Source of the DNA: Labrenzia sp. CE80
Lineage (GTDB): Bacteria; Pseudomonadota; Alphaproteobacteria; Rhizobiales; Stappiaceae
DNA length: 64,000 nt
Direction: 5' to 3'
Assembly (NCBI RefSeq): GCF_009650605.1
Contig: NZ_WAJT01000003.1
Location: forward strand, 124,001 to 188,000
The notes under the pieces were generated by a model. It saw only the letters and a program-made list of their open reading frames with translations, had not been told where the DNA came from and made no database searches. The stretch's first letter is position 1, and every line of letters starts with the position of its first letter. Made by a program: the position numbers and the translations under genes. Below, in pieces: positions 24,675 to 32,168 of this stretch.

Positions 24675-26330
24675 CTAGGCCTTGGCGTCGACTTCGGCAC
24701 GCGCCTTGTCGCGCAGCTTGCGCCGGATAACCTTGCCGGTCGTCGTCATCGGCAATTCATCGACGAACTCGATCTCCCGCGGATACTCATGAGCCGACAG
24801 ACGCTGGCGCACGAATGACCGGATGTCTTCCTTCATCTCTGGCCCGGCCGTCATACCCTGTCGCAACACCACATAGGCCTTGACGATTTCCGTACGCAGC
24901 GGATCCGGTTTGCCAACGGCAGCAGACAGGGCAATGGCCGGATGGGTCAAAAGGCAATCCTCGATTTCGCCCGGTCCGATGCGATAGCTCGCTGACGTGA
25001 TCACATCGTCGTCACGGCCAACGAAATGCACATAGCCATCATCATCTTTCAGGCCCTGATCATTGGTCACCATCCAGTCGCCGATGAACTTTTCCGTAGT
25101 AGCGTCAGGATTGTCCCAATATTCAAGGAACATGACGGGATCTGGTCGCTTCACGGCGATCTGGCCGAGCGTTTCGGGCGGCAGCACATTGCCCTCATCA
25201 TCGATGATCGAAACCTCATGGCCGGGAACAGGCTTGCCGATCGCCCCTGATCTTGAAACGCCCGCTTCGGCGCAGGACCCGAGAACGGCATTGCACTCGG
25301 TCTGGCCGTAGAACTCGTTGACCTGAAAACCGAATTCCTCGGCAAACCAGTCATAGGTTTCGCGGCCAAGCATTTCACCGGCAGAGCCGACACTGCGCAA
25401 ACTCAAATCGAACCTATGAGCCGGACGATCGACGGCGCGCAGCATCTTCAAAGCCGTTGGCGGAATGAAGGCGTTGCGAACGCTTTCGTCCTGCATCAGT
25501 CGGAAGGCACGTTCGGGATCGAATTTTCGAAAGCCGAAAGAAACCACCGGAACGCCCAGATGCAGAGCCGGGAAGAGCGCATTGAGCAAGCCACCGGCCC
25601 AGGCCCAATCCGATGGCGTCCAGAGCAAGTCGCCCTGCCGCGGCATGAAGTTCTGCGACATCTGAATACCCGGCAAATGCCCTAGAAGCACCCGGTGTCC
25701 ATGCAGAACACCTTTCGGTTGGCCGGTGGTTCCCGACGTGTAAATCATCATCGCCGGGTCATTGGGAGACGTACGGGCAGTCTCGAAGCTGTCCGCTGCA
25801 GCCTCCAGCAGCACGTCAAAGGAGAGAACGTCACTGTCCGCACCATCGACCGAAATCACCAGTTCAAGCCCAGGCACGTCGTCACGGATCTCGCTCACCT
25901 TGGCCTGACCGGCCAGATCGGTGATCAGAACCTTTGCGCCGGAATTCGACAGGCGGTATTTCAACGCCTCCAGCCCGAAGAGCGCCGCCAGCGGCACAGC
26001 AATCGCGCCAAGTTTGTAGATCGCCAGATGGGCAATTGCGGTCTGCGGCGCCTGCGGCAGCAACAGCGCCACGCGGTCGCCGCGGACCACGCCCTTCGCC
26101 TTCAGCGCATTGGCGAACCGGTTGGCTGCCAGGGAAAGAGCGCGGTGGCTCCAGTTCTCGCTTGGCCCGTCGTCGCGCACATGGCGAATGGCCAGGCGAT
26201 CAGGGTCCTGTGCGGCCCAGCACTCGCTGACACTCTGCGCAATGTTGTAGTTTTCCGGGATCTGCCAGCTGAAATTGGCAAGGAGGGTTTCATAGTCTCC
26301 GGCCGCCTGAAGCATGCGGGGGTCCGTCAT
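24675..26330 (-). CDS. AMP-forming acyl-CoA synthetase (ACSM/acetyl-CoA synthetase-like)
   Basis: The 551-residue product is a full-length ANL-family ligase. The P-loop YTSGTTGQPKG is near residue 198, FYGQTE near 345, the hinge GRDDDVITSASYRIGPGEIE near 440, and the adenylating Lys in TTTGKVIRR near 530. It activates a carboxylic acid to its CoA thioester through an acyl-AMP. Overall it resembles medium-chain (ACSM) enzymes more than long-chain FadD; chain length is not decided by the sequence. It is divergent from the queuosine operon. Confidence 0.9.
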   Translation of the reverse strand: MTDPRMLQAAGDYETLLANFSWQIPENYNIAQSVSECWAAQDPDRLAIRHVRDDGPSENWSHRALSLAANRFANALKAKGVVRGDRVALLLPQAPQTAIAHLAIYKLGAIAVPLAALFGLEALKYRLSNSGAKVLITDLAGQAKVSEIRDDVPGLELVISVDGADSDVLSFDVLLEAAADSFETARTSPNDPAMMIYTSGTTGQPKGVLHGHRVLLGHLPGIQMSQNFMPRQGDLLWTPSDWAWAGGLLNALFPALHLGVPVVSFGFRKFDPERAFRLMQDESVRNAFIPPTALKMLRAVDRPAHRFDLSLRSVGSAGEMLGRETYDWFAEEFGFQVNEFYGQTECNAVLGSCAEAGVSRSGAIGKPVPGHEVSIIDDEGNVLPPETLGQIAVKRPDPVMFLEYWDNPDATTEKFIGDWMVTNDQGLKDDDGYVHFVGRDDDVITSASYRIGPGEIEDCLLTHPAIALSAAVGKPDPLRTEIVKAYVVLRQGMTAGPEMKEDIRSFVRQRLSAHEYPREIEFVDELPMTTTGKVIRRKLRDKARAEVDAKA

Positions 26331-26443
26331 TCGATGAAAGGTGCCGGAGCCTAGCCCTCTGTTTGCTGCGGCGCAATAGTGCCGTCAAAGGTGCCCCATA
26401 GGGACGTTCTTGCTCTTCTTGCCCCGGTTTGTTGCGAGCTTGA

Positions 26444-26466
26444 GAAGGATTTCTCCTTCCCTTTTT
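26444..26466 (+). terminator. Terminator-like hairpin upstream of queC
   Basis: GAAGGA pairs with TCCTTC around a TTTC loop, and CCTTTTT follows. The stem is only 6 bp, so this could be a weak terminator, part of the queC leader, or chance. Confidence 0.35.
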
Positions 26467-26555
26467 CCGCAAGCCTGCTAGAAGCCCCCCGCCTGCCTTT
26501 TGGTGGGTGACCGGTCGCAGCCTACCCGGTCCTAGCGAAAACAAGGGTCAAAAAC

Positions 26556-27245
26556 TTGAAAACACTTGTCATCTGCTCCGGCGGACTGGACTCCGTCACG
26601 CTTGCGCACAAGGTTGCGCGAGAAAATGAGCTCATCGGCCTGGTCTCCTTCGACTATGGCCAGCGTCACAAAAAGGAACTGGCCTATGCCAGGGCCTGCG
26701 CCGACGCCCTCAACACCACCCACGATCTGGTCGACATTTCCCATGTCGGCCGCCTGCTGTCCGGCTCGGCACTGACCGACGACCTTGACGTGCCCGACGG
26801 CCACTACGCCGAGGAAAGCATGAAGGTGACGGTCGTCCCAAACCGCAATGCCATCATGATGGCCATCGCATTCGGCATTGCCTCTTCACGTGGCGCCCGG
26901 GCTGTTGCCGCGGCCGTTCACGGTGGCGACCACTTCATCTATCCGGACTGCCGCCCCGGTTTCGTCGACGCTTTTGAGGCCATGCAACGGCAGGCACTCG
27001 ATGGAATGGGTGAAATCAGGTTCTATGCACCCTTCGTGCACAAGACCAAGGCGGACATCGCCGCCGAGGGCCTAAAGCTTGGCATCGATTTCCGAGAAAC
27101 CTGGTCCTGCTACAAGGGCGGAGAACATCATTGCGGACGCTGTGGCACTTGTGTCGAACGGCGCGAGGCCTTTCACCTGGCCGGAGGCAGCGACCCGACC
27201 CTCTATGAGGATCCTGAGTTCTGGAAGGCGGCCTGCAATGTATAG
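26556..27245 (+). CDS. queC: 7-cyano-7-deazaguanine (preQ0) synthase
   Basis: The 229-residue product has the N-type ATP pyrophosphatase loop SGGLDS at residues 8-13 and the zinc site Cys185, Cys193, Cys196 and Cys199. It converts 7-carboxy-7-deazaguanine and ammonia to preQ0 using ATP. The family begins MKTLVICSGG, which fixes the start at TTG 26556, with AAGGG 8 bases upstream. It is the first gene of queC-queD-queE-queF; queD overlaps its last 8 bases. Confidence 0.96.
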   Translation: MKTLVICSGGLDSVTLAHKVARENELIGLVSFDYGQRHKKELAYARACADALNTTHDLVDISHVGRLLSGSALTDDLDVPDGHYAEESMKVTVVPNRNAIMMAIAFGIASSRGARAVAAAVHGGDHFIYPDCRPGFVDAFEAMQRQALDGMGEIRFYAPFVHKTKADIAAEGLKLGIDFRETWSCYKGGEHHCGRCGTCVERREAFHLAGGSDPTLYEDPEFWKAACNV

Positions 27246-27594
27246 AATCTGGAAAGAGTTCCACTTCTCGGCGTCCCATCAGCTTCATGGTCTGAGCGAC
27301 GATCATCCCTGCGCGCGCCTTCACGGCCACAACTATGTTGTCGAGATTGAACTGGAATCTGAAACCCTCGACAGCACCGGTTTTGTTCGCGACTACAAGG
27401 AGCTCGGCGCGTTCAAGGCCTATGTGGATGAAACGCTCGACCACCGTCATCTCAACGACGTGCTCGGCGACGATTGCGTGACCGCAGAAGGCATGGCGAA
27501 ACACTTCTTCGACTGGTGCAGGCAGCGCTGGTCGGAAGTCTCCGCTGTCAGGGTCCGTGAGACGCCGAAAACTTGTGCGGAGTTCCGCCCATGA
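27238..27594 (+). CDS. queD: 6-carboxy-5,6,7,8-tetrahydropterin synthase
   Basis: The 118-residue product is a QueD/PTPS-like protein: zinc ligands His14, His29 and His31, catalytic Cys25 in CARLHGHNY, and a DHRHLND segment near residue 67. It makes carboxytetrahydropterin from dihydroneopterin triphosphate, the first committed step of queuosine synthesis. The ATG at 27238 lies inside the queC stop region and is preceded by GGAAGG. Its stop overlaps the queE start as ATGA. Confidence 0.95.
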   Translation: MYRIWKEFHFSASHQLHGLSDDHPCARLHGHNYVVEIELESETLDSTGFVRDYKELGAFKAYVDETLDHRHLNDVLGDDCVTAEGMAKHFFDWCRQRWSEVSAVRVRETPKTCAEFRP

Positions 27595-28358
27595 CGCCTT
27601 TGGCAATGACGGCGATGAACCCGGTCATGCTCGATGAGCCGACAATCCGCGTAAGCGAGATCTTCGGCCCGACCATCCAGGGGGAAGGCGCACTCATTGG
27701 CAAGCCGACCGTCTTTGTGCGCACCGGCGGCTGTGACTATCGTTGCTCCTGGTGCGACACGCTCCACGCCGTCGACAGCGCTCATCGGCATGAGTGGCTG
27801 CCGATGCCACCCCAGGCCATCATGATGCAGATCGAAGTGCTGACCGGCGGCAAGCCCCTAACCGTTTCGCTCTCCGGCGGAAACCCGGCCATCCAGCCCC
27901 TTGCATCTCTGATCGAACTTGGTCGGAAGCGCGGCTTCGATTTTGCTTTGGAAACCCAGGGTAGCCTCGCAAAAGACTGGTTTTCCGAACTTTCCGTCCT
28001 GACGCTTAGCCCCAAACCACCCTCAAGCGGAATGACCACCGATTGGCAAAGACTGGCCGAATGTGTCGACGCAGCCGGCCGGAAGACCCGTACGGTGATG
28101 AAGATCGTGATCTTCAATGACGAAGACTACGCTTATGCCCGGGACCTTGCGGGAAGACACCCAAACCTGCCGCTCTACTTGCAGCCGGGCAATCACACGC
28201 CGCCGCCATCGCGCGATGATAACGCCAGCATCGATCTGGACGGCATCATGAGCCGAATGCGCTGGCTGATCGACAAGGTGACGAGTGACCGATGGTTCGA
28301 AGCCACGGTCCTTCCCCAGCTGCACACCCTGATCTGGGGCAATCTTCGCGGAGTATGA
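27591..28358 (+). CDS. queE: 7-carboxy-7-deazaguanine synthase (radical SAM)
   Basis: The 255-residue product has the radical-SAM cluster motif CX3CX2C as Cys48, Cys52 and Cys55 (CDYRCSWC). The preceding FGPTIQGEG is the QueE signature. It rearranges carboxytetrahydropterin to 7-carboxy-7-deazaguanine. SLSGGNPAI near residue 92 provides SAM binding. The start ATG overlaps the queD stop by four bases, and the stop in turn abuts queF. Confidence 0.95.
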   Translation: MTPLAMTAMNPVMLDEPTIRVSEIFGPTIQGEGALIGKPTVFVRTGGCDYRCSWCDTLHAVDSAHRHEWLPMPPQAIMMQIEVLTGGKPLTVSLSGGNPAIQPLASLIELGRKRGFDFALETQGSLAKDWFSELSVLTLSPKPPSSGMTTDWQRLAECVDAAGRKTRTVMKIVIFNDEDYAYARDLAGRHPNLPLYLQPGNHTPPPSRDDNASIDLDGIMSRMRWLIDKVTSDRWFEATVLPQLHTLIWGNLRGV

Positions 28359-28360
28359 CG

Positions 28361-28828
28361 ATGAACGACAAGAGCATTTACGAAAATCTGACCCAGCTCG
28401 GCACGTCAACGGAACTGCCGTCGACACCTGAAGACGCCGTTCTGGAGCGCGTTCCAAACCCCCAGGCCGGCACCGGCTATTTGGTGCGATTCACCGCGCC
28501 CGAATTCACCTCGCTTTGCCCGATCACCAGCGCGCCCGACTTCGCGCATCTGATGATCGACTATGTGCCGGACCAGTGGCTGGTCGAAAGCAAGTCGCTG
28601 AAGCTGTTCTTGGGGTCCTTCCGCAATCACGGCGCCTTTCATGAGGATTGCACCGTCTCCATCGGCAAGCGCATTGCCGATCTCCTGGAGCCAAAATGGC
28701 TCAGGATCGGCGGCTACTGGTACCCACGTGGCGGCATCCCAATCGACGTCTTCTATCAGACCGGGCCGCAGCCGTCTGACGTCTGGATTCCAGAGCAGGG
28801 CGTCGCTCCCTACCGTGGGCGCGGATAA
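28361..28828 (+). CDS. queF: NADPH-dependent 7-cyano-7-deazaguanine reductase
   Basis: The 155-residue product is a type I (single-domain) QueF. The nucleophile is Cys53 in LCPITSAPDF, the general acid Asp60, and the NADPH-proximal HEDC (Glu95). It reduces the nitrile of preQ0 to the amine preQ1. Two starts are possible: ATG 28355, overlapping the queE stop, and ATG 28361, which has GGAG at the ideal 7-base distance and is preferred. It ends the queCDEF operon. Confidence 0.95.
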   Translation: MNDKSIYENLTQLGTSTELPSTPEDAVLERVPNPQAGTGYLVRFTAPEFTSLCPITSAPDFAHLMIDYVPDQWLVESKSLKLFLGSFRNHGAFHEDCTVSIGKRIADLLEPKWLRIGGYWYPRGGIPIDVFYQTGPQPSDVWIPEQGVAPYRGRG

Positions 28829-28829
28829 G

Positions 28830-29306
28830 TCAGCCAGCCACCAGTTCAGATTTCACAACGCGCCTCAGTGAATCCCGCACGATCAGGATGTGAAACGGCA
28901 GGATGGTCGCCAGATAAATCCGCCCGCCGATGTTGTGCGGGTGGACCCAGGTCGCACAATGAACAAAGCCATCCCGCGCCAGCACGCTGACGCGGAAATT
29001 CAGATGCTTGTCGTTGAATCCGGCCACGACCTCGTCGCCCGTATCCGTTTCAACCGGGAAAATGCCCAGCTTGTCAGAGGCGATCGGCCCGTCGTTTGAA
29101 AGGCCAAACGGTGCCGTCACAAGCCTGCGCAGCCGCAAGAGCAGTTGCGCCCAGCCGGGAAAGGCCACGATGATTTCAGCCGCTGGCCGCGCCTTCATGG
29201 AAGAGCGGACTCTGTAGCAGTCGAGAAAGTCTCCATCGGCAACGTGCCGGTGCAAAAGACTGTCTTGCGGAAGATCTGCAGTGCTCACACTTGCTTGCGC
29301 GTTCAT
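28830..29306 (-). CDS. DUF2867 family protein
   Basis: The 158-residue product ends with TWVHPHNIGGRIYL, followed by a hydrophobic helix (ATILPFHILIV), the hallmark of DUF2867. Members have unknown function and often occur fused to or beside NAD(P)-binding SDR proteins. The ATG at 29306 is chosen because AAGGAAG lies about 9 bases before it; the frame continues to 29423 without homology. It converges on queF, whose stop is one base away. Confidence 0.75.
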   Translation of the reverse strand: MNAQASVSTADLPQDSLLHRHVADGDFLDCYRVRSSMKARPAAEIIVAFPGWAQLLLRLRRLVTAPFGLSNDGPIASDKLGIFPVETDTGDEVVAGFNDKHLNFRVSVLARDGFVHCATWVHPHNIGGRIYLATILPFHILIVRDSLRRVVKSELVAG

Positions 29307-29521
29307 CAGATACGCTTCCTTGTTCGTTGCGATCCTGAAACCATTCTCACCCATTGCCCCCGGCAGGGACAGGGCATCGGGACGCGGCACAGGCGCGCAG
29401 GCCACTTTGACCTTCGAAGCCACACCGCTTTAAACCGCATTTCGGATTGTCAGGGGCACGCTCAATGACGTAGCGTCGGGGGAGATGCCTTTATTTGATC
29501 TGCCCGCGAGGTGAGGTTTTC

Positions 29522-30331
29522 ATGCGCCTTTTGATTTTAGCACTTTTCAGCCAAATTCTTGTGCTGGCGGCCACCCCCGCCCTTGCTGCCAGCTGCGGCA
29601 ATGATGGACGTGGCTTCAATGCTTGGCGCGATGCCTTCATCGAGCAGTCTTCCCGCTACGGATTGAAGCAGCGCGTGGTCAAATCATCCCTGCAGAATGT
29701 CACCTACAACAAGAAGGTGATCCGCCTCGATCGGAACCAGAAATCCTTCAAGCTCAGCTTCAACCAGTTCTACGCCAAGCGCGTGAACAACGCGATGATC
29801 CGACGGGGCCAAAAACTTGGCAAGACCTATGCACGCACCTTCCGTCGGGTCGAGAAGAAATACGGCGTTCCGGCACCTGTGATTCTGGCGATCTGGGGTC
29901 TTGAAACCAACTACGGTGGCTTTTCCGGAAACATGTCCGTTCTCCGCTCGCTCGCAACGCTTGCTTATGATTGCCGCCGCTCGAAATTCTTCACCAACGA
30001 GCTGGTTGCCGCGCTAACCATCGTTCAGCGACGCGACATGACGCCTGCGGAAATGAAGGGGGCATGGGCGGGAGAAATCGGGCAGACCCAGTTTCTGGCG
30101 TCCTCTTACGTCAAATATGCCGTCGACGGTGATCGCAACGGCAAGCGCGACCTGATCCGTTCGGTGCCTGATGTTCTGGCCTCAACGGCAAATTATCTCG
30201 CCAAACACGGCTGGCGCCGGGGTCAGGGTTGGGCGCCCGGCTCTGCCAACTACAATGTCCTGAAGAAATGGAACAAGGCCAGCGTCTACGTTCAGACGAT
30301 TTCCGTCATGGCGGAAAAAATCAGCGAGTAG
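29522..30331 (+). CDS. Lytic murein transglycosylase, MltB family
   Basis: The 269-residue product has a signal peptide ending TPALAAS and then an SLT-2/MltB catalytic domain. The catalytic Glu sits in ILAIWGLETNYGG near residue 125, and the second signature is GEIGQTQFLASSY near 185. The enzyme cleaves the glycan strands of peptidoglycan, leaving anhydro-muramic ends, in the periplasm. There is no lipobox and no C-terminal peptidoglycan-binding domain. The start has GAGGTGAGG upstream. Confidence 0.92.
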   Translation: MRLLILALFSQILVLAATPALAASCGNDGRGFNAWRDAFIEQSSRYGLKQRVVKSSLQNVTYNKKVIRLDRNQKSFKLSFNQFYAKRVNNAMIRRGQKLGKTYARTFRRVEKKYGVPAPVILAIWGLETNYGGFSGNMSVLRSLATLAYDCRRSKFFTNELVAALTIVQRRDMTPAEMKGAWAGEIGQTQFLASSYVKYAVDGDRNGKRDLIRSVPDVLASTANYLAKHGWRRGQGWAPGSANYNVLKKWNKASVYVQTISVMAEKISE

Positions 30332-30340
30332 TCAGCGCCC

Positions 30341-31039
30341 TCAGCCCAGCACAACCACCTTGGCACCGATGTCCACCCGGCCATAAAGGTCAATGATGTC
30401 CTGCTGCCACATACGGATGCAGCCACTCGACGCATTTGTGCCGATGCTGCTGGGAACGCTGGTTCCGTGGATGCGATAAAGCGTATCACGGCCATTTTGA
30501 TAGAGATAAAGGCCACGTGCGCCGATTGGGTTGCTCGGGCCGCCGTTCATACCGCCCCGGTACTTCTCCAGTTTCGGCTCACGAGCAATCATTTCCGCCG
30601 GCGGGAACCACTTTGGCCATTCCCGTTTGTAGCCAACCACGGCCTCGCCGCTCCACGCAAAGCCCGCGCGACCAACGCCAATGCCGTAACGCATCGCGCG
30701 GCCCCGAGGCTCGACCAGATAGAGGAACTTCTTGCCCGGATCGACGACGATCGTTCCAACCGGATAGCGCGTGAAATAACGAACTGACTGGCGCAGGTAA
30801 CGAGCGTTGAAATTCTGATAATCGATGCCCGGCAGCGAGAATCCGCCGTCGGTAATCGGCGCATAGGCGCTGGCATACTCGGAAGCAACATCAGATGTCA
30901 CCGAGGACGCTGGCGCGGCACTTGAACCGAAACCCAGGCTTGCCGGAAGCGGCGCCGTTCCTCGGCCGCGGCCCTGGCAGGCCGCCAGCACAAGAGGAAG
31001 ACCAACAACAAAGCTGCGGCGACTCATTTTCGATGCCAT
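30341..31039 (-). CDS. L,D-transpeptidase (YkuD), Tat-type lipoprotein signal
   Basis: The 232-residue product starts with SRRSFVVGLPLVLAAC, combining a twin-Arg motif and a lipobox with Cys21. The YkuD active site is complete: His191 in RIHGTSVP and Cys207 in SSGCIRM. Such enzymes make 3-3 cross-links or anchor lipoproteins to peptidoglycan. The ErfK/YbiS-like layout (EWPKWFPPAEMI and the GGPSNPIGARGLYLY segment) indicates the alphaproteobacterial ErfK group. AGGACC precedes the start. It converges on the transglycosylase gene at 9 bp. Confidence 0.9.
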   Translation of the reverse strand: MASKMSRRSFVVGLPLVLAACQGRGRGTAPLPASLGFGSSAAPASSVTSDVASEYASAYAPITDGGFSLPGIDYQNFNARYLRQSVRYFTRYPVGTIVVDPGKKFLYLVEPRGRAMRYGIGVGRAGFAWSGEAVVGYKREWPKWFPPAEMIAREPKLEKYRGGMNGGPSNPIGARGLYLYQNGRDTLYRIHGTSVPSSIGTNASSGCIRMWQQDIIDLYGRVDIGAKVVVLG

Positions 31040-31168
31040 GGACAGGTCCTTTCAAGGCGCTGGCAACGCGGGTCATCGCGCCTGTCCGCTTAAAATAACA
31101 GAGCTTGCGCCCAAAAAATGCCGTTAGAAGGCAACACATTTATGGTAAATAGACGGTAAATATGGCGA

Positions 31169-32047
31169 CTATGCTTCAATCTTCGCGATCATTGCGCCCA
31201 ATGTCGGCTGGTTAAGCCGTAGGGCCGCAACCGATGGCGAGACCCATTTACGTGTCCGGTGCCCTTCTTCCCATTCAGTGTCCGGAAGAACGCGGGTGAC
31301 CTCCATGCCGAACACAATCACCTGACAGGTCGCACCCCATTTCTCGTAGGAATAGGTGCCCAGTTGCGTCTTGCCGAGACGCCCCTCGACGCCGGCCTCC
31401 TCTCTTGCCTCCACCCGCGCAGAGGCCGCCGGGCTCAGGCCAGGTTCGACAATCCCCTTGGGCACGACCAGATGACGTCCGCTGCTCGAGCCGACCACGA
31501 GGATCTCAAGGCCCGCCGCTGTACGGCGATAGGGTATGACCGCAGACTGACTGTAATAATAGGCTGGCCGCTCGCGGCAAGCAGGACCGTCAGGAGCAGG
31601 ATAGGGGAAGAGATCAGGCAGATCACGAGGATCAATATGGCTGATCAAAGAAAGCTCCTGCGGTCCTCCGCGCAGCCGAAACAGGACACCTGACGCCGCC
31701 TCAAGAATGCAGCCAAGCTCCAGCGCCATCCGGCGAACCACACTGGCGGGCGCGACCAGAAGCGCCGTTCCACTTTCCGGCAGATCCGGAAGCCTGCCGC
31801 TGGAGAGCGCCTCAGAACGCTGGATATTCTCTGAAGTCCATCCTGCGGCCTTCAGTGCCTTTTCCGCACTGACGCGTGCGCGCAAACTATCCGACACAAG
31901 CACAAGATCTGGCCGCAGTCTTTCCTTGCCCAAGCAGGCGCCGATCTTTTGGGTCTGCCGCTTGCCCTTCGTGCGCAAGGGACGATCGGACTTCGCGCCA
32001 CCCCAGTCTTTCGCGCCCGCCCCGGCACATAAGATCAAAAGCTCCAT
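31169..32047 (-). CDS. Fusion of degenerate SixA-like phosphatase domain and Nudix hydrolase
   Basis: The 292-residue product has two parts. Residues 1-150 align with SixA-type histidine phosphatases: LVLVSDSLRARVSAEKAL corresponds to the conserved arginine strand. The catalytic RHG near the N-terminus reads CAG, and the second His region reads LLVAPASVV, so both catalytic His are missing. Residues 165-292 form a Nudix domain with KGIVEPGLSP and ARVEAREEAGV; the box keeps Gly and the REE-like EAREE acidic cluster but replaces the E of G-x5-E by Leu, as in diphosphoinositol/ApnA-type boxes. The likely job is hydrolysis of a nucleotide or polyphosphate. Confidence 0.75.
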   Translation of the reverse strand: MELLILCAGAGAKDWGGAKSDRPLRTKGKRQTQKIGACLGKERLRPDLVLVSDSLRARVSAEKALKAAGWTSENIQRSEALSSGRLPDLPESGTALLVAPASVVRRMALELGCILEAASGVLFRLRGGPQELSLISHIDPRDLPDLFPYPAPDGPACRERPAYYYSQSAVIPYRRTAAGLEILVVGSSSGRHLVVPKGIVEPGLSPAASARVEAREEAGVEGRLGKTQLGTYSYEKWGATCQVIVFGMEVTRVLPDTEWEEGHRTRKWVSPSVAALRLNQPTLGAMIAKIEA

Positions 32048-32110
32048 CGGTCTTGCTCGCACCTATTGCCGCTTGCCCAGCATCAGTTGTCATGGGCCTC
32101 CATGATAAAC

Positions 32111-32137
32111 AAAAACGGGCGCCTTGCAGCGCCCGTT
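32111..32137 (-). terminator. Terminator after acnA
   Basis: AACGGGCGC pairs with GCGCCCGTT over a 6-base loop, followed by a T run on the minus strand. It lies 32 bp beyond the acnA stop. Confidence 0.8.
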
Positions 32138-32168
32138 CCAATTCCCTTATGAATGCTGAAGCCGGAGC

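Noticed and set aside
26520..26560. preQ1-I riboswitch-like sequence just before queC (CCTAG, then AAAAAC tail)
   Set aside because: The A-rich tail and short stem recall preQ1-I, but the closing pairs of P1, the conserved UUC after it and the P2 pairing with the tail do not fit the consensus, so no riboswitch is called.
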